DNA of 64,000 bases from the NCBI RefSeq assembly GCF_020382885.2, contig NC_058499.1:9099872-9163871 (forward strand). The letters are read 5' to 3'. The translations under genes and the position numbers were made by a program. Below the pieces are notes generated by a model. That model was given only the letters and a program-made list of their open reading frames with translations, did no database searches and had not been told where the DNA came from. Below, in pieces: positions 1-12,954 of this stretch; position 1 is the stretch's first letter; every line of letters begins with the position of its first letter. This DNA comes from Scatophagus argus. Lineage: Eukaryota; Chordata; Actinopteri; Scatophagidae.

Positions 1-94
1 CATCAGCCAGAGGCTTGTGCATGTGACCGCTCGAGATGTAAGCATCAGCGGTGTCCTTTCTCATCCACGAGTAGATACATGCTTCCGTCTGCAT
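1..94 (-). CDS. Possible first coding exon of an unidentified gene, cut by the window edge
   Basis: On the minus strand an ATG at 92-94 sits in a good initiation context (CACCATG) and is followed by 31 codons without a stop up to the window edge. The peptide begins MQTEACIYSWMRKDTADAYI. Its GC content is higher than that of the AT-rich DNA beside it. I do not recognise the protein. An open frame of this length is expected by chance about one time in five, and one plus-strand frame is open over most of the same stretch, so this is only a candidate. In human the gene on this side of LMO2 is FBXO3, and the peptide does not look like FBXO3. Confidence 0.22.
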   Translation of the reverse strand, partial: MQTEACIYSWMRKDTADAYISSGHMHKPLAD

Positions 95-226
95 GGTGAC
101 ACGGAAAGATTATCAGTTATCGGTTGAACGAATTAGATATCATCCATCCTTAAATATTATCATTATTTTACACACAATTTAGGCTTATGCCCCGAACAGC
201 AAGGACGTAAACAGTCCCAGGGACGC

Positions 227-270
227 AAATGTATGTTTGTATGTATGTTTGTATGTATGTATGTATATAT
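227..270. repeat. GTAT/GTTT microsatellite
   Basis: Tandem tetranucleotides of the GTAT and GTTT type, imperfect, about ten units. Confidence 0.8.
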
Positions 271-2034
271 TTATGTTGTAGACAGGTGGTTCCCCTAGTT
301 GGAAAACCACTGTTGGGGACTACAAAGCTGCTGCTGCATACAACGTTCATATAAGTAGTTAACATGTTATTTATCCCCACATATCTTAAGCTTGTTGTTC
401 AATATGGAGCTGATTTGTTGTTGAGACCACCGTGTAGTAGATTTTTTTTTTTCTATGCAGCCATTCCTCAAGCATTGCTTAATGCCGCACTGACAGTTCT
501 TCACTCTGCAGACCTCCAAATGAGCAAAGGCCCACTATCCCTCTGTGTGCCTATACAGTATATTCCCATCTCTTTTGTGGGAAAAGTTGTTAGTCTCCCC
601 ATAAGTATCTCGTCATCTCAGCCCGGGTGGGTTTTTCACTCCGTCTGTTTCTCAATCCCTCCCTCATCTGTGAATGAACTACTGTCAGGCAAAGCTGAAG
701 ACATCATCTGGGCTTCTGTGCTCTGCCTTCTCCCTTTACCTTCCTCTCATCTTTTTCTCTCTCCTGTTGCAAATCGTTTCACAATCACATTTTGTTTTTT
801 CACCAACTTTTTTTTTTTTTTTTCAGTGTCATTTATGGCTGCTTCTCTCTCTCTGTGGTCAGGCGCCTTCGTTTGCCAAACTCGCCCGCAAGAGCAATTC
901 ATGGATTCAATTATTGGTGTTATGGTTGTAAAGATAACAGGGGATGGCAGGAGGTTTTTGGATGGCACTGATGGGACGAGCCTTGAAGCCAGCTCAGAGT
1001 GAGCTGACAGCTGGCGGACATGAAGAAGAGAGCACAAAAGCTCTGAAGGGCTTTGAAGATGCACAGGAAGGAGAAAAAACCAGAGACAGCCAAAACATCA
1101 TGACCTCATTAACCTCAGTTTCTTCTGTTCCTCCTCCCTAGGATTCAGTCCCTGCCAAAAGAGTTTATTATGAGAAAGGGATGTGTGATAATTAGCAGTA
1201 CGATATCCTACCGCTCTCCTAGTTCACCCGGAAAAACAACTGATATCGCACTGAGCTGTTATTCACTGGATGGTAGGAATTCATAAACCTTTTACTGACC
1301 TCTTGTGGCTAAATGTGTGAAGAACAGAGCTCCACATCTGCTGATCAAATGGCAAAAATACCACAATGAGAGGAAGGTTTTCGCCATAATATCTGCTGTT
1401 CGTCTGTTAAACGCACCCCAGCAATACTTTTACTCTCCGTTGCTGTGTCTCGGTTTCATGTACTCTATTTCTGTGAATTGATTGTATGCTGCTCTACAGT
1501 TAGTGTACAAGAAGTCAGCAGACTTCCTACTGACAGGAAATTATACGCTCAGACTTTTCAGTACAACAGCCAATTTAACAAGACACTGAAATGTTTATCC
1601 AAAAGTGTTACTCTCTTGTTGCTGTTGTTTTTGAATTGTTTCTGGAGCTTTTTCATCAACGTCCATATTAGATTTTTATTTTTTTTTCCAGACATGACAA
1701 GCTCCATCGTTTCTTTTTTTGATTACAGTCCCTCAGGGTTGTTGTAGTTCTTAAACCCTGCCTTAGAAATTATTTGTTGTATAGATCTGGGAAATGGCTT
1801 GTGCCAAATTATTCCTTTGACTGTATGGATTTCAGTTTCCTTTGTAACTCAGAGGAAGACACTCACACCAAAGATTCTGTTGTTTCTCAAAACTGTAATT
1901 TATTTAATAAATTGACAGGTAAATATATTTTAAAAAAAAAGTCTTGGGTGCATGTTCAGACAGTTGTAGTTATAAAAGAGACACTTGAGAAATCTCCAAA
2001 GTCAATAAAATTAGTATTGCATGGGCTTCCTTCA

Positions 2035-2049
2035 TCACTAGAGGGCGCC
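2035..2049 (+). promoter_or_regulatory. CTCF-like motif, forward orientation
   Basis: The sequence TCACTAGAGGGCGCC differs from the family consensus CCASYAGRKGGCRS mainly at its first base. It lies about 830 bp downstream of the lmo2 stop codon, between lmo2 and whatever gene lies to the left. Binding is inferred from the motif only. Confidence 0.4.
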
Positions 2050-2487
2050 ACCAGTTTAACCTGGCAATACAGTACTATCATTCTGATCAAGACTTTTCAA
2101 AATGGAAATTGTATTCTATTCTATAATAAGAAAGTTTGGTAACAGTTTATTTTACAGATCTGTAATTTCCTGCCAGTTTGTCTAAAGGAGTTTCATGGAG
2201 AAAAAAAAAAATAATTTTGTATTTTTCAGGTAGAAAATAAAGATAATCAGTGTTTCAGTCAGTGCAGCAGGGAAGCTGGATGTGCAAATGTGAAATTTGT
2301 CCACAGGCAAGCATATGGTCCAACATATATGGATTGTTAAGCTTGCAATAATTAATAACGTATGAATGAACGTTTACTTGGGTTTAAATGGAGCACTTGC
2401 CAATAATTATTACCAAATTATATAATATACTAATATATAGAAATTCCCAGGAAATTCCCAAGAAATTACCAACCCATAAAATAAAAC

Positions 2488-2493
2488 TTTATT
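2488..2493 (-). other. lmo2: Polyadenylation signal candidate for lmo2
   Basis: AATAAA on the minus strand, about 385 nt after the lmo2 stop codon. A second AATAAA lies nearby at 2527-2532. Together they suggest a 3' UTR of roughly 350-420 nt. Confidence 0.5.
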
Positions 2494-2876
2494 GAAACTC
2501 TTATTGAACATTTCAAGACATTTGATTTTATTTTTGTTCACTGCTGAAATTCTAAAATTCCAGTGTGCATAACAAACGATTATTGCATGTTTAAGTATTT
2601 TCAGTGTTTAAGCTTCTTTTGCATCTAAGGATGAAGCCTCAGATGAAAAGCTTTCTGTTTTTGCTGGTGCAGCCTTCATTCGTCTCCAGCAGGGAGCAGC
2701 GCAAGCACTTCGCCTTTCCTTTTTGTGTTAAAATGATAACGTGAATGTCAGATGCATGATAAAAACCTGCACAAGCTACAAAAAGTCTCTTTTTTTTCAA
2801 TTAAAGGTTCATTCCCTTCAAAGCTGATGGGGAAAAAGGCAGAGTGATGCTTTTTCGTCTTCAGCCACCTATTCTG

Positions 2877-5550
2877 CTAAACCAAGCTGGTGTTGTTGAG
2901 TTTGGTCCACTCAAAGATGTCTTGCTCGCACACAATGTCCGAGTTGATGAGCAGGTAGCGGTCACCCACACAGAAGTGCTTCTGGCAGGCGGCACACTTG
3001 AAGCACTCCAGATGGTAAACCTTGTCCCGCACACGCATTGTCATCTCAAAGGCTCGAATCCTCTTCTCACAGGAAGCGCAGAGACCGTCCTGACCGAAAA
3101 GCCTGAGAGGATGAGGAATATGTTAACGTAATGCTGAGAGGAAGATGGGATGCGTTCACACAGCACCTTTACAAGACAAGGCCACAAGGTTAGGCTAAAA
3201 TCCATAATGCCTTTTGTTGATTGCTGCAAACTTACAAAGCCCACTGACGTTTGGTAAAAGTGGGACTTTGGGAGTCACTGGATATGTTGCACACTTAGTA
3301 ATTCAGCCATGAAAAACATGAATCAGACTGTAGCATCACTTGTTCCCCTGATCCTCCACTGTTCATCAGCCTTTGCACTTTCCTACAGACTCCAGGGTAA
3401 AAAAATGCACTTCTTTGTGTTAATATTTACAATCCTAGACTTAATATGCAAAAATGATTGAGTGCAGTCTTTTTCTCCCACATCCACTCCACTCTCCTGT
3501 ACTCCTTTGCTCTTCACTCTTTTGTTCACAACACATTTTCATCTCTTTGTCTTCCTCCTCTTCACCTGCCTTCTCTTCCTATTCTCTCTTTCATTCTTTT
3601 CCATGCTTTCTCCTGGCAGCCCGTGTCTGCATTTCACTGGCTTAAGCTGACGCCGCTGAACTACTGGCTTCTCATGAAAAACCTCATTATGTCCGTAGTC
3701 CTTAAACTAGTTAGCTGTTTAGCTAGAGAGCGAGCTTTCTCACTGGGGAGACACGACTGAATGAAACACGACACAAGCCAGACAACGACCCCCCCATGAC
3801 AGGGCAGACCCAAAAATGGTGACATTTAAACCAGTAAAATAATAACTTCTGGTCCAGTCAGAGAGGCTGAGGGGAAATGACACAATTATTCTAAAAACCT
3901 TAAATATTTGGGAATGTTGAGAAAACATTAAGGCTGGAGCCGCAGTCACTCCTCTGTTTGAGGCACTCAGCCCTGAGCTCCTTTCCCATGAAGATGTAAA
4001 TCTTTTAAAAAGGGGTGGGAAAATACAATTTGAAATGGCTGAATAATTTCCAAAAACAGTTGGGCATCATAGCTTTTAGCAGCTATTACTCAAAACGGTG
4101 TAAACAGTGCATTTGTTGGGGACTATTTTCAGCTATGGATGAAAACATTTGGTTCGTGATAGTATTTACAGTGCAGGTCTGTGTGGGATTGACTCAAAAT
4201 AAACTAAAGAGCCTGCGTTCATCTTGATGATGTGTTTTGTCATTGCATTTGAGGACAATATGATAAATATAGATAATCACCACACTTGTCCTTTCATCAC
4301 TTTGACTCTCGTTTGACACGCATCTGTTGTCTCATGAAAACACGGCTTGATGAAATTGTGACGTAGTGACATGAACCAACCTGAGGTAGTCTCTCCGACA
4401 TAATTTCCTTCCCAGCTTGTAATAGAGCCGGCGGCCAACCTCCCCGAGTCGACAGCCGCACAGGTCGCAGCTCAGGCAGTCCTCGTGCCAGTACTGCTCG
4501 ATGGCCTTCAGGAAAAACCTGTCACCGATACTCTGCTGACACCCGCCGCATGTCAGCAGAGACGGTGGCATCTGGAGGACCTCGTCCACCGGCTCCCTGG
4601 ACAAGACAGAAAACTGGTTTATATTCTTTGGCTGTAACATTGATTGCATGATTGTTTTATCAACTGAGACAATTGGTCGGTAAAATGTGAGCATCTTCAA
4701 ACCCAAAGGTTTTCAGTTTACTGTCATAAAAAAGCAGCAAATCCTTACTGAGAAGCAAGAACCAAAGCAATTTTAGCATTTATGCTCAAAAAAATTACTT
4801 AATGAAAGTACCAACACATTGTTTCACCTCTCAAATATTCATTTAATCACCTTGTTATCTATAATAGAAAAGGATTTTTAAAAGTTTCTTTAATTTGTTC
4901 ATATTTTAAATTCAACCATAAAGCCCAGGCGCCCAAAAATAACTTTGCCCTCCCATTTGTTGGTCCACTGATTTTTGATCTGTCCCATCTTGAATACTTG
5001 CACAATTGCAGTTTGACAGCGTCCACCTGAGGGAGCCATTGGATACTATTAAATACATTATGGTAGCCCTCAAAATTCAATTTCTCTGTTTGTCTGTCTT
5101 TTCTCTTCTTAGGAAGCTTGTTGGAAGGTTCAAATCATCTTATTCCACACAGTCTGATGGTGTCGTGGCCTATACACAGGTATTCTGCATGTACCTCTGC
5201 ACTGAAGCCATTCGTATGATCGTTAATGAATTATTAAAACCCCTTCAGACCCCATCGTGTTATTGTGGCTACACCATACATCAAATATAAATATTCTACA
5301 TGTTATCTTGTAGACCAAATTCGGTTTGACAAATCTGCTGTTTTTGGGTCTCCACTAGAATTTAAAATAAAGTTGTGTGGGACTGAATAATGTTTGGATG
5401 CACAGCTCCAGGCTGTAATTAATGCACTACTGGGGCTTTGAAGGATGAAGGTGCCTCATATGCAGTATGTTATAATACTGCTTACCTTTAAGACTCTTCA
5501 TTTGTTTTGGCAAACACTGAACTACTTCTTGCCAAGAGCTGTTATACTCC

Positions 5551-5584
<34 letters not shown>

Positions 5585-5784
5585 TCTTCTTGCCTAACAG
5601 CAGGAGATTCCTGACCTCATCTCAGCCATCTGCAGATACTGAACGTAAGATAGTTTGGCACTCACACCGATTATACGTCCTCGAGTGTGTTTTTTATACT
5701 AAATCAGAAACAGACTGATACTATTACACTCATTATTACTCACTCATTGGCTTCCAGTGTCTTCCTTTCTATAGTGGAGGTCAT
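2877..5784 (-). CDS. lmo2: LIM-only protein 2 (rhombotin-2), three coding exons
   Basis: Exons on the minus strand: 5744-5784, 4381-4596 and 2877-3102, joined in phase to give 160 aa (human LMO2 is 158). The short first exon encodes [13 protein letters not shown], matching the family N-terminus. Exon 2 carries LIM domain 1 (about residues 29-89, with the zinc-ligand run CGGC...[10 protein letters not shown]). Exon 3 carries LIM domain 2 (CASC...HLECFKC...CEQD) and ends NNTSLV. LMO2 does not bind DNA. It bridges TAL1/E-protein, GATA and LDB1 in the nucleus and is required for blood and endothelial development. All zinc ligands that I can see are kept. The order lmo2, caprin1, nat10, with lmo2 opposed to the other two, is that of human 11p13. 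The start is fixed by the exon 1 match and by its GTGAGT donor. Confidence 0.97.
5553..5582. repeat. (AC)n microsatellite in lmo2 intron 1
   Basis: About 15 uninterrupted AC dinucleotides, between lmo2 exons 1 and 2. Confidence 0.95.
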
Positions 5785-5859
5785 GTCTAAAAAGCTTGAT
5801 GTCAAGCCTGATCCAGATTAGGTTTCAGAGTCCCCCAGCCGGAGCTCTCCGGCTACCTG

Positions 5860-6430
5860 TGAAGCTGCCTGCGGGCAGACTAAAGCCAAGACGCGCTGCA
5901 CCTGCTCCCACAGCCCGCAAGACGCCAGCCAGTCACACGCCGGGTTGGGCGTTTTTTGCACGTTAAATCAAAAAGCAGCTGAGTCCGGTAGAAATGGCCG
6001 CAACGCTGGGAAATTTCGCTCTAAGCAGCTAAGCGATGATGGAGGACGCTGTCATCATTTCCTGAGGCAATAACCCGCGGTGACACGTCTCTGTCATCTC
6101 GAGTGCATTTCATCATGCTGCTGCCACTTCGGGGGACCGTCCGCTCTACCAATTAAAACACCACCGATCAGATCAGACGGCCGCTCGCGCGGATGCCCGT
6201 GTCCGTGCGTGTCTTTGCCAGTGAGCGGGCTGCACACGCGCTCCGCGGACGCCGTTATTGTGCGGCAGCAGCAGCAGCAGCATCGTGTTTAAATACGTGC
6301 GGCCCCCCTCAGTCTGCGCTTTCGTTTCCCTCTTCCTGCTCACGACTGTTTGACAATGGGGGGAAATCGGCCTTAAAGCGACAGTTAAACACCGCACAGC
6401 CTGCTCTGTCAGGCGTGGAGTCAGGTCGTG
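5860..6430 (-). promoter_or_regulatory. CpG-rich block upstream of the lmo2 start codon
   Basis: GC- and CpG-rich compared with its AT-rich surroundings, starting about 75 bp upstream of the lmo2 ATG. It includes a GCA/GCAGCA run near 6264-6281. It is the natural candidate for the lmo2 proximal promoter and 5' UTR. I see no clear TATA box and cannot place the transcription start. A GATA site (AGATAAA) lies just beyond it near 6488. Confidence 0.4.
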
Positions 6431-6763
6431 ACTGAGACTAATGAGTTCATTATATGCTTAGCTTCACCAAAGTGCCGCCAGGACAAAAGATAAAACCCGG
6501 CGTGACTTAGTTAGTACGGGCCTTGTGTGTATTTTCGCGGTTATTAGCGTGCCTCTCGTTACTTCCCTTATGAAAACGTGTTGAAAAATAATCTATGCAG
6601 ACTTTTTTGGTACTACTTTGTAATGCGGAATCATTTGTTTACAAGCTGTAGTTATTGACTTTAATAATGGTGAATGAATCGTTTCCCAGTGTTTTATAGA
6701 TTGGATTAGAAGCACCTTTGGGTTGACAAGTTGTGAAAATCATCTCTGGCTGGTGAGTCATAA

Positions 6764-7335
6764 CAGTGGTGGGAAGTAGGTAAAGTAGTCTGTTTATGAA
6801 GTTCTTTTAGGCTTACTTTTTCAGAGGGAAACATTGCGGGGTTTATGTTACAGTTACAATTGATTTGCTTCCAAAACATGTGATTAACTCATAAGACATC
6901 ATGTGTTATCGTAGATTAAAGGCCCACACAGGTGTTTTCAGTTATGGGACTGACTGATTGACTGTTGGGATTCACATGAGGTCACCATGAAGGAGACAGT
7001 TGTGACTTGTCCCACAAAAAAGCCAACAGGAAAGCCTCCGAAGTCCCCAAAACGTTAATTTCTTAAATCTTGTTACACAAGGTGATAAGTTGTGTGCGCA
7101 GATAGCAAGATTAAACACATATCATCTTTCAACGCTGAGGATTTAACACTCTGATAAGGGCGTTTAGGCCTAGTGAGTACTTTCACTTTTGATATTAAAA
7201 TGCTTTTGTGTTGCTAATACTGAGCTGCTTCACTTTTAACTGGTTTAGAATTTGGATTGCAGGACTTTCACTTGGATTAGAAAAACGTAGTACTGCTACT
7301 TTTACTCGAGAAGCAGAGAAATTCTTCCACCACTG
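6764..7335. mobile_element. Non-autonomous terminal-inverted-repeat element, probably hAT-type MITE
   Basis: Begins CAGTGGTGGGAAGTA and ends TTCTTCCACCACTG, so its ends are inverted repeats. Inside are the runs of TACTTTCACTTTT and GCAGGACTTTCACTTG type that mark a very common teleost short element. It is about 572 bp with no coding capacity. Related pieces lie at 44348, 45990, 58503 and 60124. I see no clean target duplication, so the copy is old or its edges have drifted. The hAT assignment is from memory of the family ends. Confidence 0.6.
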
Positions 7336-8446
7336 CTCATTGAAAGATATTAGCAAAGATAGTGTCTCACTTGATGATAAGTCTGAAGCTGTAATAATAA
7401 AGGTCCCACTAAGGGCCCATCAAGTCTTACTCAGTGGATTTCCAGAATGTCAGCGGTCAAAAGGTGTGTTGGAGCATTTAACCTGATGAACTGATGGAAA
7501 CCCCGTCAGCGAGACTTTTCCTACCCTACCAATCCCAAATGTTGCTCTCATTCATGGTTTATGACTGATTTATAAAGCATTCGTTATTATATATCAATCT
7601 TAACAACCCCTGTATAAAAGGTGCCTTCCTGGAAAGTGATAACAAACCCGTAAACTTATGTTAGAAACATATTGTGTGTTATGTATTAATTATAGTTGGT
7701 TTTATACTTTATGCTAGATTGCACTGCTGATTATTTTTGGTGTGATAATTCAGTATCTTAACCTCAATATTCTTTGTAAAACTTAATATATAAAAGCAGA
7801 TATATTAAACGTTGTCACCTAAATATACGCAGAGCAATATAGGATTGTTAAAGATTTTTATATGATTCTTCAACGTGTAAGAAACATTTCAGTGTTGCAC
7901 CTGCAGGGATGGGGATTCATTTGACTTACTTGTTTAGTTTAACCTCTAATATTTGTAAAGTGATCCTATGTTTTGTATGTATAATCTTAACCTGCTTTGT
8001 AACCAGTCACTGCAGCAATAAGTGCAATAAAAGCACAATATTCCCTCTCAGATGTAGATGCATGAGAAAGTCAGCAGAAAGAAATGACTTTCAGTAGGTC
8101 ATATATGTACTTATAGTTCTTGAGTAGCTTCCCACCATTGTTGAAATCATGTAAGATGAATGTATGATTTCTTCTGGTTGATTCCCCTCTATGGGAACAC
8201 AAGAGTGACCCACTAACACGTAAACTGGGAGAAGAGAGAAGATGCTCTCAAATACCAAAATAATAATAATCATAATAATAAAAGTCTTTTGAATGTCTCT
8301 GCATGTTATAAATGTGATATATCTACATAGCTGGTGTCTTCACAGCCTTTCCTTTTCAAACCAGAGTTGCTGCGGGTCCTTCTTCTTATCTGCTGCCAAA
8401 GCCTCGGGGCTGCCTGCAGGAGGGAGGGACGCAGACAGCAGTTGGA

Positions 8447-8462
8447 CTGGGTAGCGAGATAA
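8447..8462 (+). promoter_or_regulatory. Half E-box / GATA composite site upstream of lmo2
   Basis: The sequence reads CTG, 8 bases, GATAA (CTG at 8447-8449, GATAA at 8458-8462). This is the spacing of the composite element bound by the TAL1-GATA1-LMO2-LDB1 complex. A RUNX-like AACCACC follows directly (8462-8468), and a second GATA site in the opposite direction (TTATCT, 8386-8391) lies 60 bp away. The site is about 2.7 kb upstream of the lmo2 start codon in a 250-bp GC-richer island. Function is inferred. Confidence 0.45.
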
Positions 8463-8885
8463 ACCACCTAAACTCCAGCAGCCACAGTCAGCCCCTCAGC
8501 CAGACGCAGCGGAGAGAGACTGGAGGTGAACTCTAAAATCGGGCTGAAAGCATCCCTTGACTAGACAGTTGTGCTCCTTGGGTAGATACCAGGCTAAGAA
8601 GGCCCAGGAGCAAGGTGAGCATGGCGCTGTGCCGTGCCAGGCGGACAGAAAACAGAGCAGCTACACAGAGCTAAAACTCTAACTACATACCCTCCGAATG
8701 GAAAACATCTTTGGGACAAGACAACAACAGCCCAGTGAAAGGTCTATAGTGTCTTAGTCACGGGCTAATTAAATAAAAATGTTGCATACTTAAGCCCGAT
8801 TTCCTGTCATATGGAACCACTGGCTCATACGTGAGAGTGTAACACTTGTGGACAAAGCTGGGCAGGGTTGAGCCTGGTCACAACC

Positions 8886-9250
8886 TGTAGAAGAAGAATC
8901 AGAAGAAGAATCAACTTTTATTGACAGTATATATATTTTTACATACACACACTGAATTCGTCTTCTGCATTTGACTCATCCTTAGTTGAACACACACGTG
9001 CAACACCCGGCAAATTACATGCAGTGAAACACACACAGGAGCAGTGGGCAGCATCAAGCGCCGGGGAGCATATTGGGAGGTCAAGTGCATTGCTCAAGGG
9101 CACATCAACCGGCTAATGAAGGGGGGGAGCATTTTATCGCATTAATCACTCCACCACACCCAAATTTTTCTTGCCCGTCCGGTGGGGGAATCGAACCGGT
9201 GACCCCCCGATCACAAGCCGCTTCTCCAACCTCTAGGCCACGGCTGGGGA
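8886..9250 (-). mobile_element. tRNA-derived SINE
   Basis: Reading on the minus strand, the element opens with a tRNA-like head: A-box-like TGGCCTAGAGG at 9230-9240 and B box GGTTCGATTCC at 9187-9197. A body follows that includes CCCTTGAGCAATGCACTTGACC, a stretch seen in many fish SINEs, and the element ends in a TTCTTCTGATTC-type repeated tail at 8886-8910. It has no coding capacity. The open frame across it is a product of the element. I see no clean target duplication. Confidence 0.8.
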
Positions 9251-9299
9251 TCACTGTTTGATTCCCCCAACGCTAAAACTCAACCAGCATCTTTTTAAT

Positions 9300-12200
9300 A
9301 TCTTCTTCTTCTGATTCATGTTGACTTAAAAATGGATATGTGGATATTTTTAGTTCCGTGAGTTTTTGTTGACTGCTTTTTCCCACGTGAGTAATCATTG
9401 TCGACATATTCGGTTTGCACAATCTTCTGCATTGTCTTTTCTTTGATAATCAGCCTTATTTGGTATGAAGTTGTAAAGGTTAGTGGGATTGCATGCTTGT
9501 TTGCACAAAAGTCTTTGCAATGACAAACTCAACTGAAGATCTGTGAGGTTTGAAGAGCTAAACAAAAATCACATGTCGGTATCAGGATGTCTCAACCCGC
9601 CGAAATGTCGTGTTGCACAAATGGAAAGCTCAAGAACAAAAGAGAAAGAGGGGAAAGTCTGTACTGACATGACACCCGAGTCATCCACAACTTCCTGTGG
9701 AGATGAATGAGAAAGCCCAGAGGATGTGCAACTGGCATACAGAGCTTTCCTGGGGGTTGGTGCACACTGCATTCACTTCCTAACCACCCACCCCCCGCAC
9801 CCCCTCCTGTGCATCATGGCACCCCTCTCATGGCTTCCCAGATAGACAGCTCGACTCCAGATGGTTCAGCCTGATAGGAGCAACAAGGCCTACAGCACAC
9901 CATAAAAATTCTAGCTAGTTGGCATTAGGCGGTAAAACCCTTATCTTTGTGTTTGGGCTTCCTAAATGTCACGAGAAAGGAGGTGCAGGCTTCATATCTC
10001 AATATGAAATATTTAATCATTCATTTTATGTCATGGGCAACACAGGCAATTTTTCCACCACCCCGTTTCTTTCCTGTCTAATTAGGGGAGCAAACAGTTA
10101 AGAATGTAGACAACCTTTTGGGAAGTGGTGTCACTCATGTCCAGCTTCCTGTTTTGCCTGTTTGGTACTGAGAGCCTTATGGAGTTGAAAGCAGTGTGGA
10201 ATTTGAGGGCAGCTGGAAAGTAAGCGTCAGCACAAAGCAAAACAGTAAAATTATACTAAACAGCTGGTGGCCCTCTCTCTCATCATTCAGCAAGTCAGTT
10301 AAATTTATTACAAGCTGCTCTAGTAAAGCACATCAAGGCCGTTGCAGGATGTACAGTCAATATCCCACCATCTTGCGAAATCATTAGAGATTTCCTGTTA
10401 AATAGAGCTCTTAATTAGTAGTGGAACATAAATAATTATCCATACATCATGGACTATCTGGACACAGGCTTGCAGGCCCATTTCCTGACATAAGAGCACT
10501 CTGGACGTATTGTTGACTCTTTGATAGCACAAACTCTGGAACAGCAATAGCAAAACCGACCACTTCCTGCCTAATCTGAAGTCAAGTGATAATTACTGTG
10601 GCTACTGTGTCGAAGCGCTCCTAAACAGTTACAGGTCAGGGTATGTTTTATTGTTCACTGTTACCATACAGGTTTGAATTAGAGAACTGTGGGACCGACT
10701 GTAAATTTTTAAAATGTCGAGGTGTAAAGGTCAGATGTCAGATGAGGAACCACCCTGGAATTCTTTTAGAAAATGGCTGGTGGACTGGTGTTGTTGTTTG
10801 ATTGAAATACAACAGGCTGCGGAAATGAGTCACTCGTTGAAAGGGAGCTTCACTTACCCTGAGGATCCTCCCATAATCAGTATTATCCCTGAAGGAAAAC
10901 ACTTTCAGTGGAACAGTGCAATCAAAAAGCTGTGCAGCCATGTTAACTGCTTCCTGTATTTGGCATAACAAAAGCAAGCTGATTTCACATTCTTCTGGTC
11001 AGTTTGCTTCCCTTTAGACACTGATGTGAAGTATGTGCTCAGCGGCGGAGCAAAATAGAACAACACATTTACAGTCCCAAAGATACTATAAAAACCAGAC
11101 AAATTTGTGTTCAATTGTTTTGGGTTGGGAACTTTTCTTTTTCAGCATTTATTAAGGATGCATGTATGTGTGCTGTGTGTGAGTAAGAGAGCAACACATT
11201 TTGTCACACGGTTGTAAATTTGTTTGTCATCTTATTGAAAAGTGAGAGCAGGTCTTCATCTTTCAGAGTCTGACGATTTGCATAAACTGAACTTTCTCTC
11301 CAGCCACAGTTTTACTTTGACAGTGTTTTGTTGTTTGTCAGATTGCTGAGCTTTACTGCCACCTACTGACACAAGTAACAAAAACAATTTTGAACCTCAT
11401 CTCTGGAGCCAGTCGTGTTCTTGCATAGTGTTTAGCTAAGAGTTTCCATGTACTTAAGTGCTTGCACAGCTTATTATATGGTATAATTATTTAATGAGTT
11501 CCCAGTATTGAACACTGGAATTGCATCTTTAAATTTTTTGAAAAGTGTACTGCAGCGTTTGTCATCACTCAGGTCAGGAAATATATGACTGACTCTATAT
11601 TAGGAAATAAAATAATTTTGGAGCTTTTAGAGATGTTAAAGTTAGGCCAGAAAAGGTTATGAAAACTTTTAAAGTTGTAACGCAACCTACTCACGCCTGT
11701 TGTGCTGCAATCATTACAGGTTCTATCAGTGTATAGTACAATATAGTACTTTATATTGTATATGTGATCATTTATCATTCAGACTAACAAGCTAAAATAA
11801 AAATATGTGTGCACGTTCAGTCATGCAGCGTTAGAGGTGGGGCTTGTGAATTCCCAGCTGGTTTGCAGATTCAGACTGGCAACTTTGCCATCACAATGTT
11901 TCAGGAGTAGATCTCACATCCATCTTAATTTAGAGTAGATGAGTGCATTTCATCAGAAAGGGCAGACCTCACAGGCAGCACAGAGCAAACAATGTTTGAT
12001 AATGCTCCTGTTAATGAACATAGTGCTTAACCTGTTATTTTTCTGGCAAACAAATCATTTCAGACGTCAGAGCAGATACTCATTTAAAATAGACAATTTA
12101 ATTACATCAAATTTAAACTAAATGTGATTGTTTATTATTATCATTACTTCAGGTTTATAACATTTGTTTTATAAATGTTTCAGTTAGTGGGTGCAACAGC

Positions 12201-12376
12201 TTCCAGAATTTCTAACTTCTATGCAACGATCGCTAGAAACATCCTCATATTGAAGACAGAATAGGTATTAAGACCACAACATGCTTCTGACCTGTGATTT
12301 AGTACATGCCTAATATGCCCTCTCTTGTTCATAGTTAAGTTATTATTATCATCATTATCATTATTATTATTGTTAT

Positions 12377-12411
<35 letters not shown>

Positions 12412-12950
12412 TCATTACTGTTGTTGTTATCTGGTTTGTGGATTTGGAAACTTAAGCTTAAAAAATAAGTTTAACTTAACTGTAACTTTTAGACGTTTTT
12501 TTTCTGTGACAGTCGTCTTAAGATATTTAAATTCATGGTTTTGATGTTGAAGGTAAACTTCATATCGATGCGCAAAAATCCTGTCATCATGTAAAGAGAC
12601 AGCTGTGCACCAACACATACAGGGGGATGGGACAGCTACTAAACAAAATACTGTATATGGCATAGGGATGGCGATGCATGGCCTTATCAAAGCTAATGAT
12701 TGTGCAGATTTTCTGCCAAGAGGCTGTACACTATATTGCCTGATTACAAAGGGCAACTTTATAATGTCTAATTACTGCAAACGTGAACAACTATTTTAAA
12801 AAATCAATCGGGAGATTTGTGTTATGTGTGGAAATGTTACCAATGGCAAACCTGTGCACTAGTAATGTTTTTGTAGTTGATTTTTTCAGGCATATTTTTG
12901 ACAGCTGAAAACGGACCTTCGCCTTTATAAAGAGTTTCTCCGTCTTTCGA
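9300..12950. other. lmo2-caprin1 intergenic stretch, no gene seen
   Basis: AT-rich DNA without open frames that look like protein, without obvious exon pairs and without a repeat that I can name, apart from a trinucleotide tract at 12340-12412. It may hold lmo2 or caprin1 enhancers, but nothing in the bases singles one out. Confidence 0.5.
12340..12412. repeat. ATT/GTA trinucleotide tract
   Basis: An ATT/ATC-rich tract followed by about twelve GTA units, uninterrupted in its second half. Confidence 0.9.
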
Positions 12951-12954
12951 ACCG

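Larger units (their letters stand above)
95..2470. other. Stretch left of lmo2 with no gene seen
   Basis: AT-rich DNA with poly-T runs and a short GTAT-type tandem tract near 227-270. The longest open frame (364-1002, plus) is rich in Phe, Leu and Ser from pyrimidine tracts, has no recognisable domain, and does not read as a protein. A CTCF-like motif lies at 2035-2049. Confidence 0.6.

Noticed and set aside
364-1002. 212-codon open frame on the plus strand
   Set aside because: Composition follows pyrimidine tracts, there is no domain and no splice partner; it looks like chance.
5601-5650. Alternative lmo2 first exon starting ATGGCTGAGATG on the minus strand
   Set aside because: It hits a stop after 11 codons and has no donor. 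The exon at 5744-5784 matches the known N-terminus.
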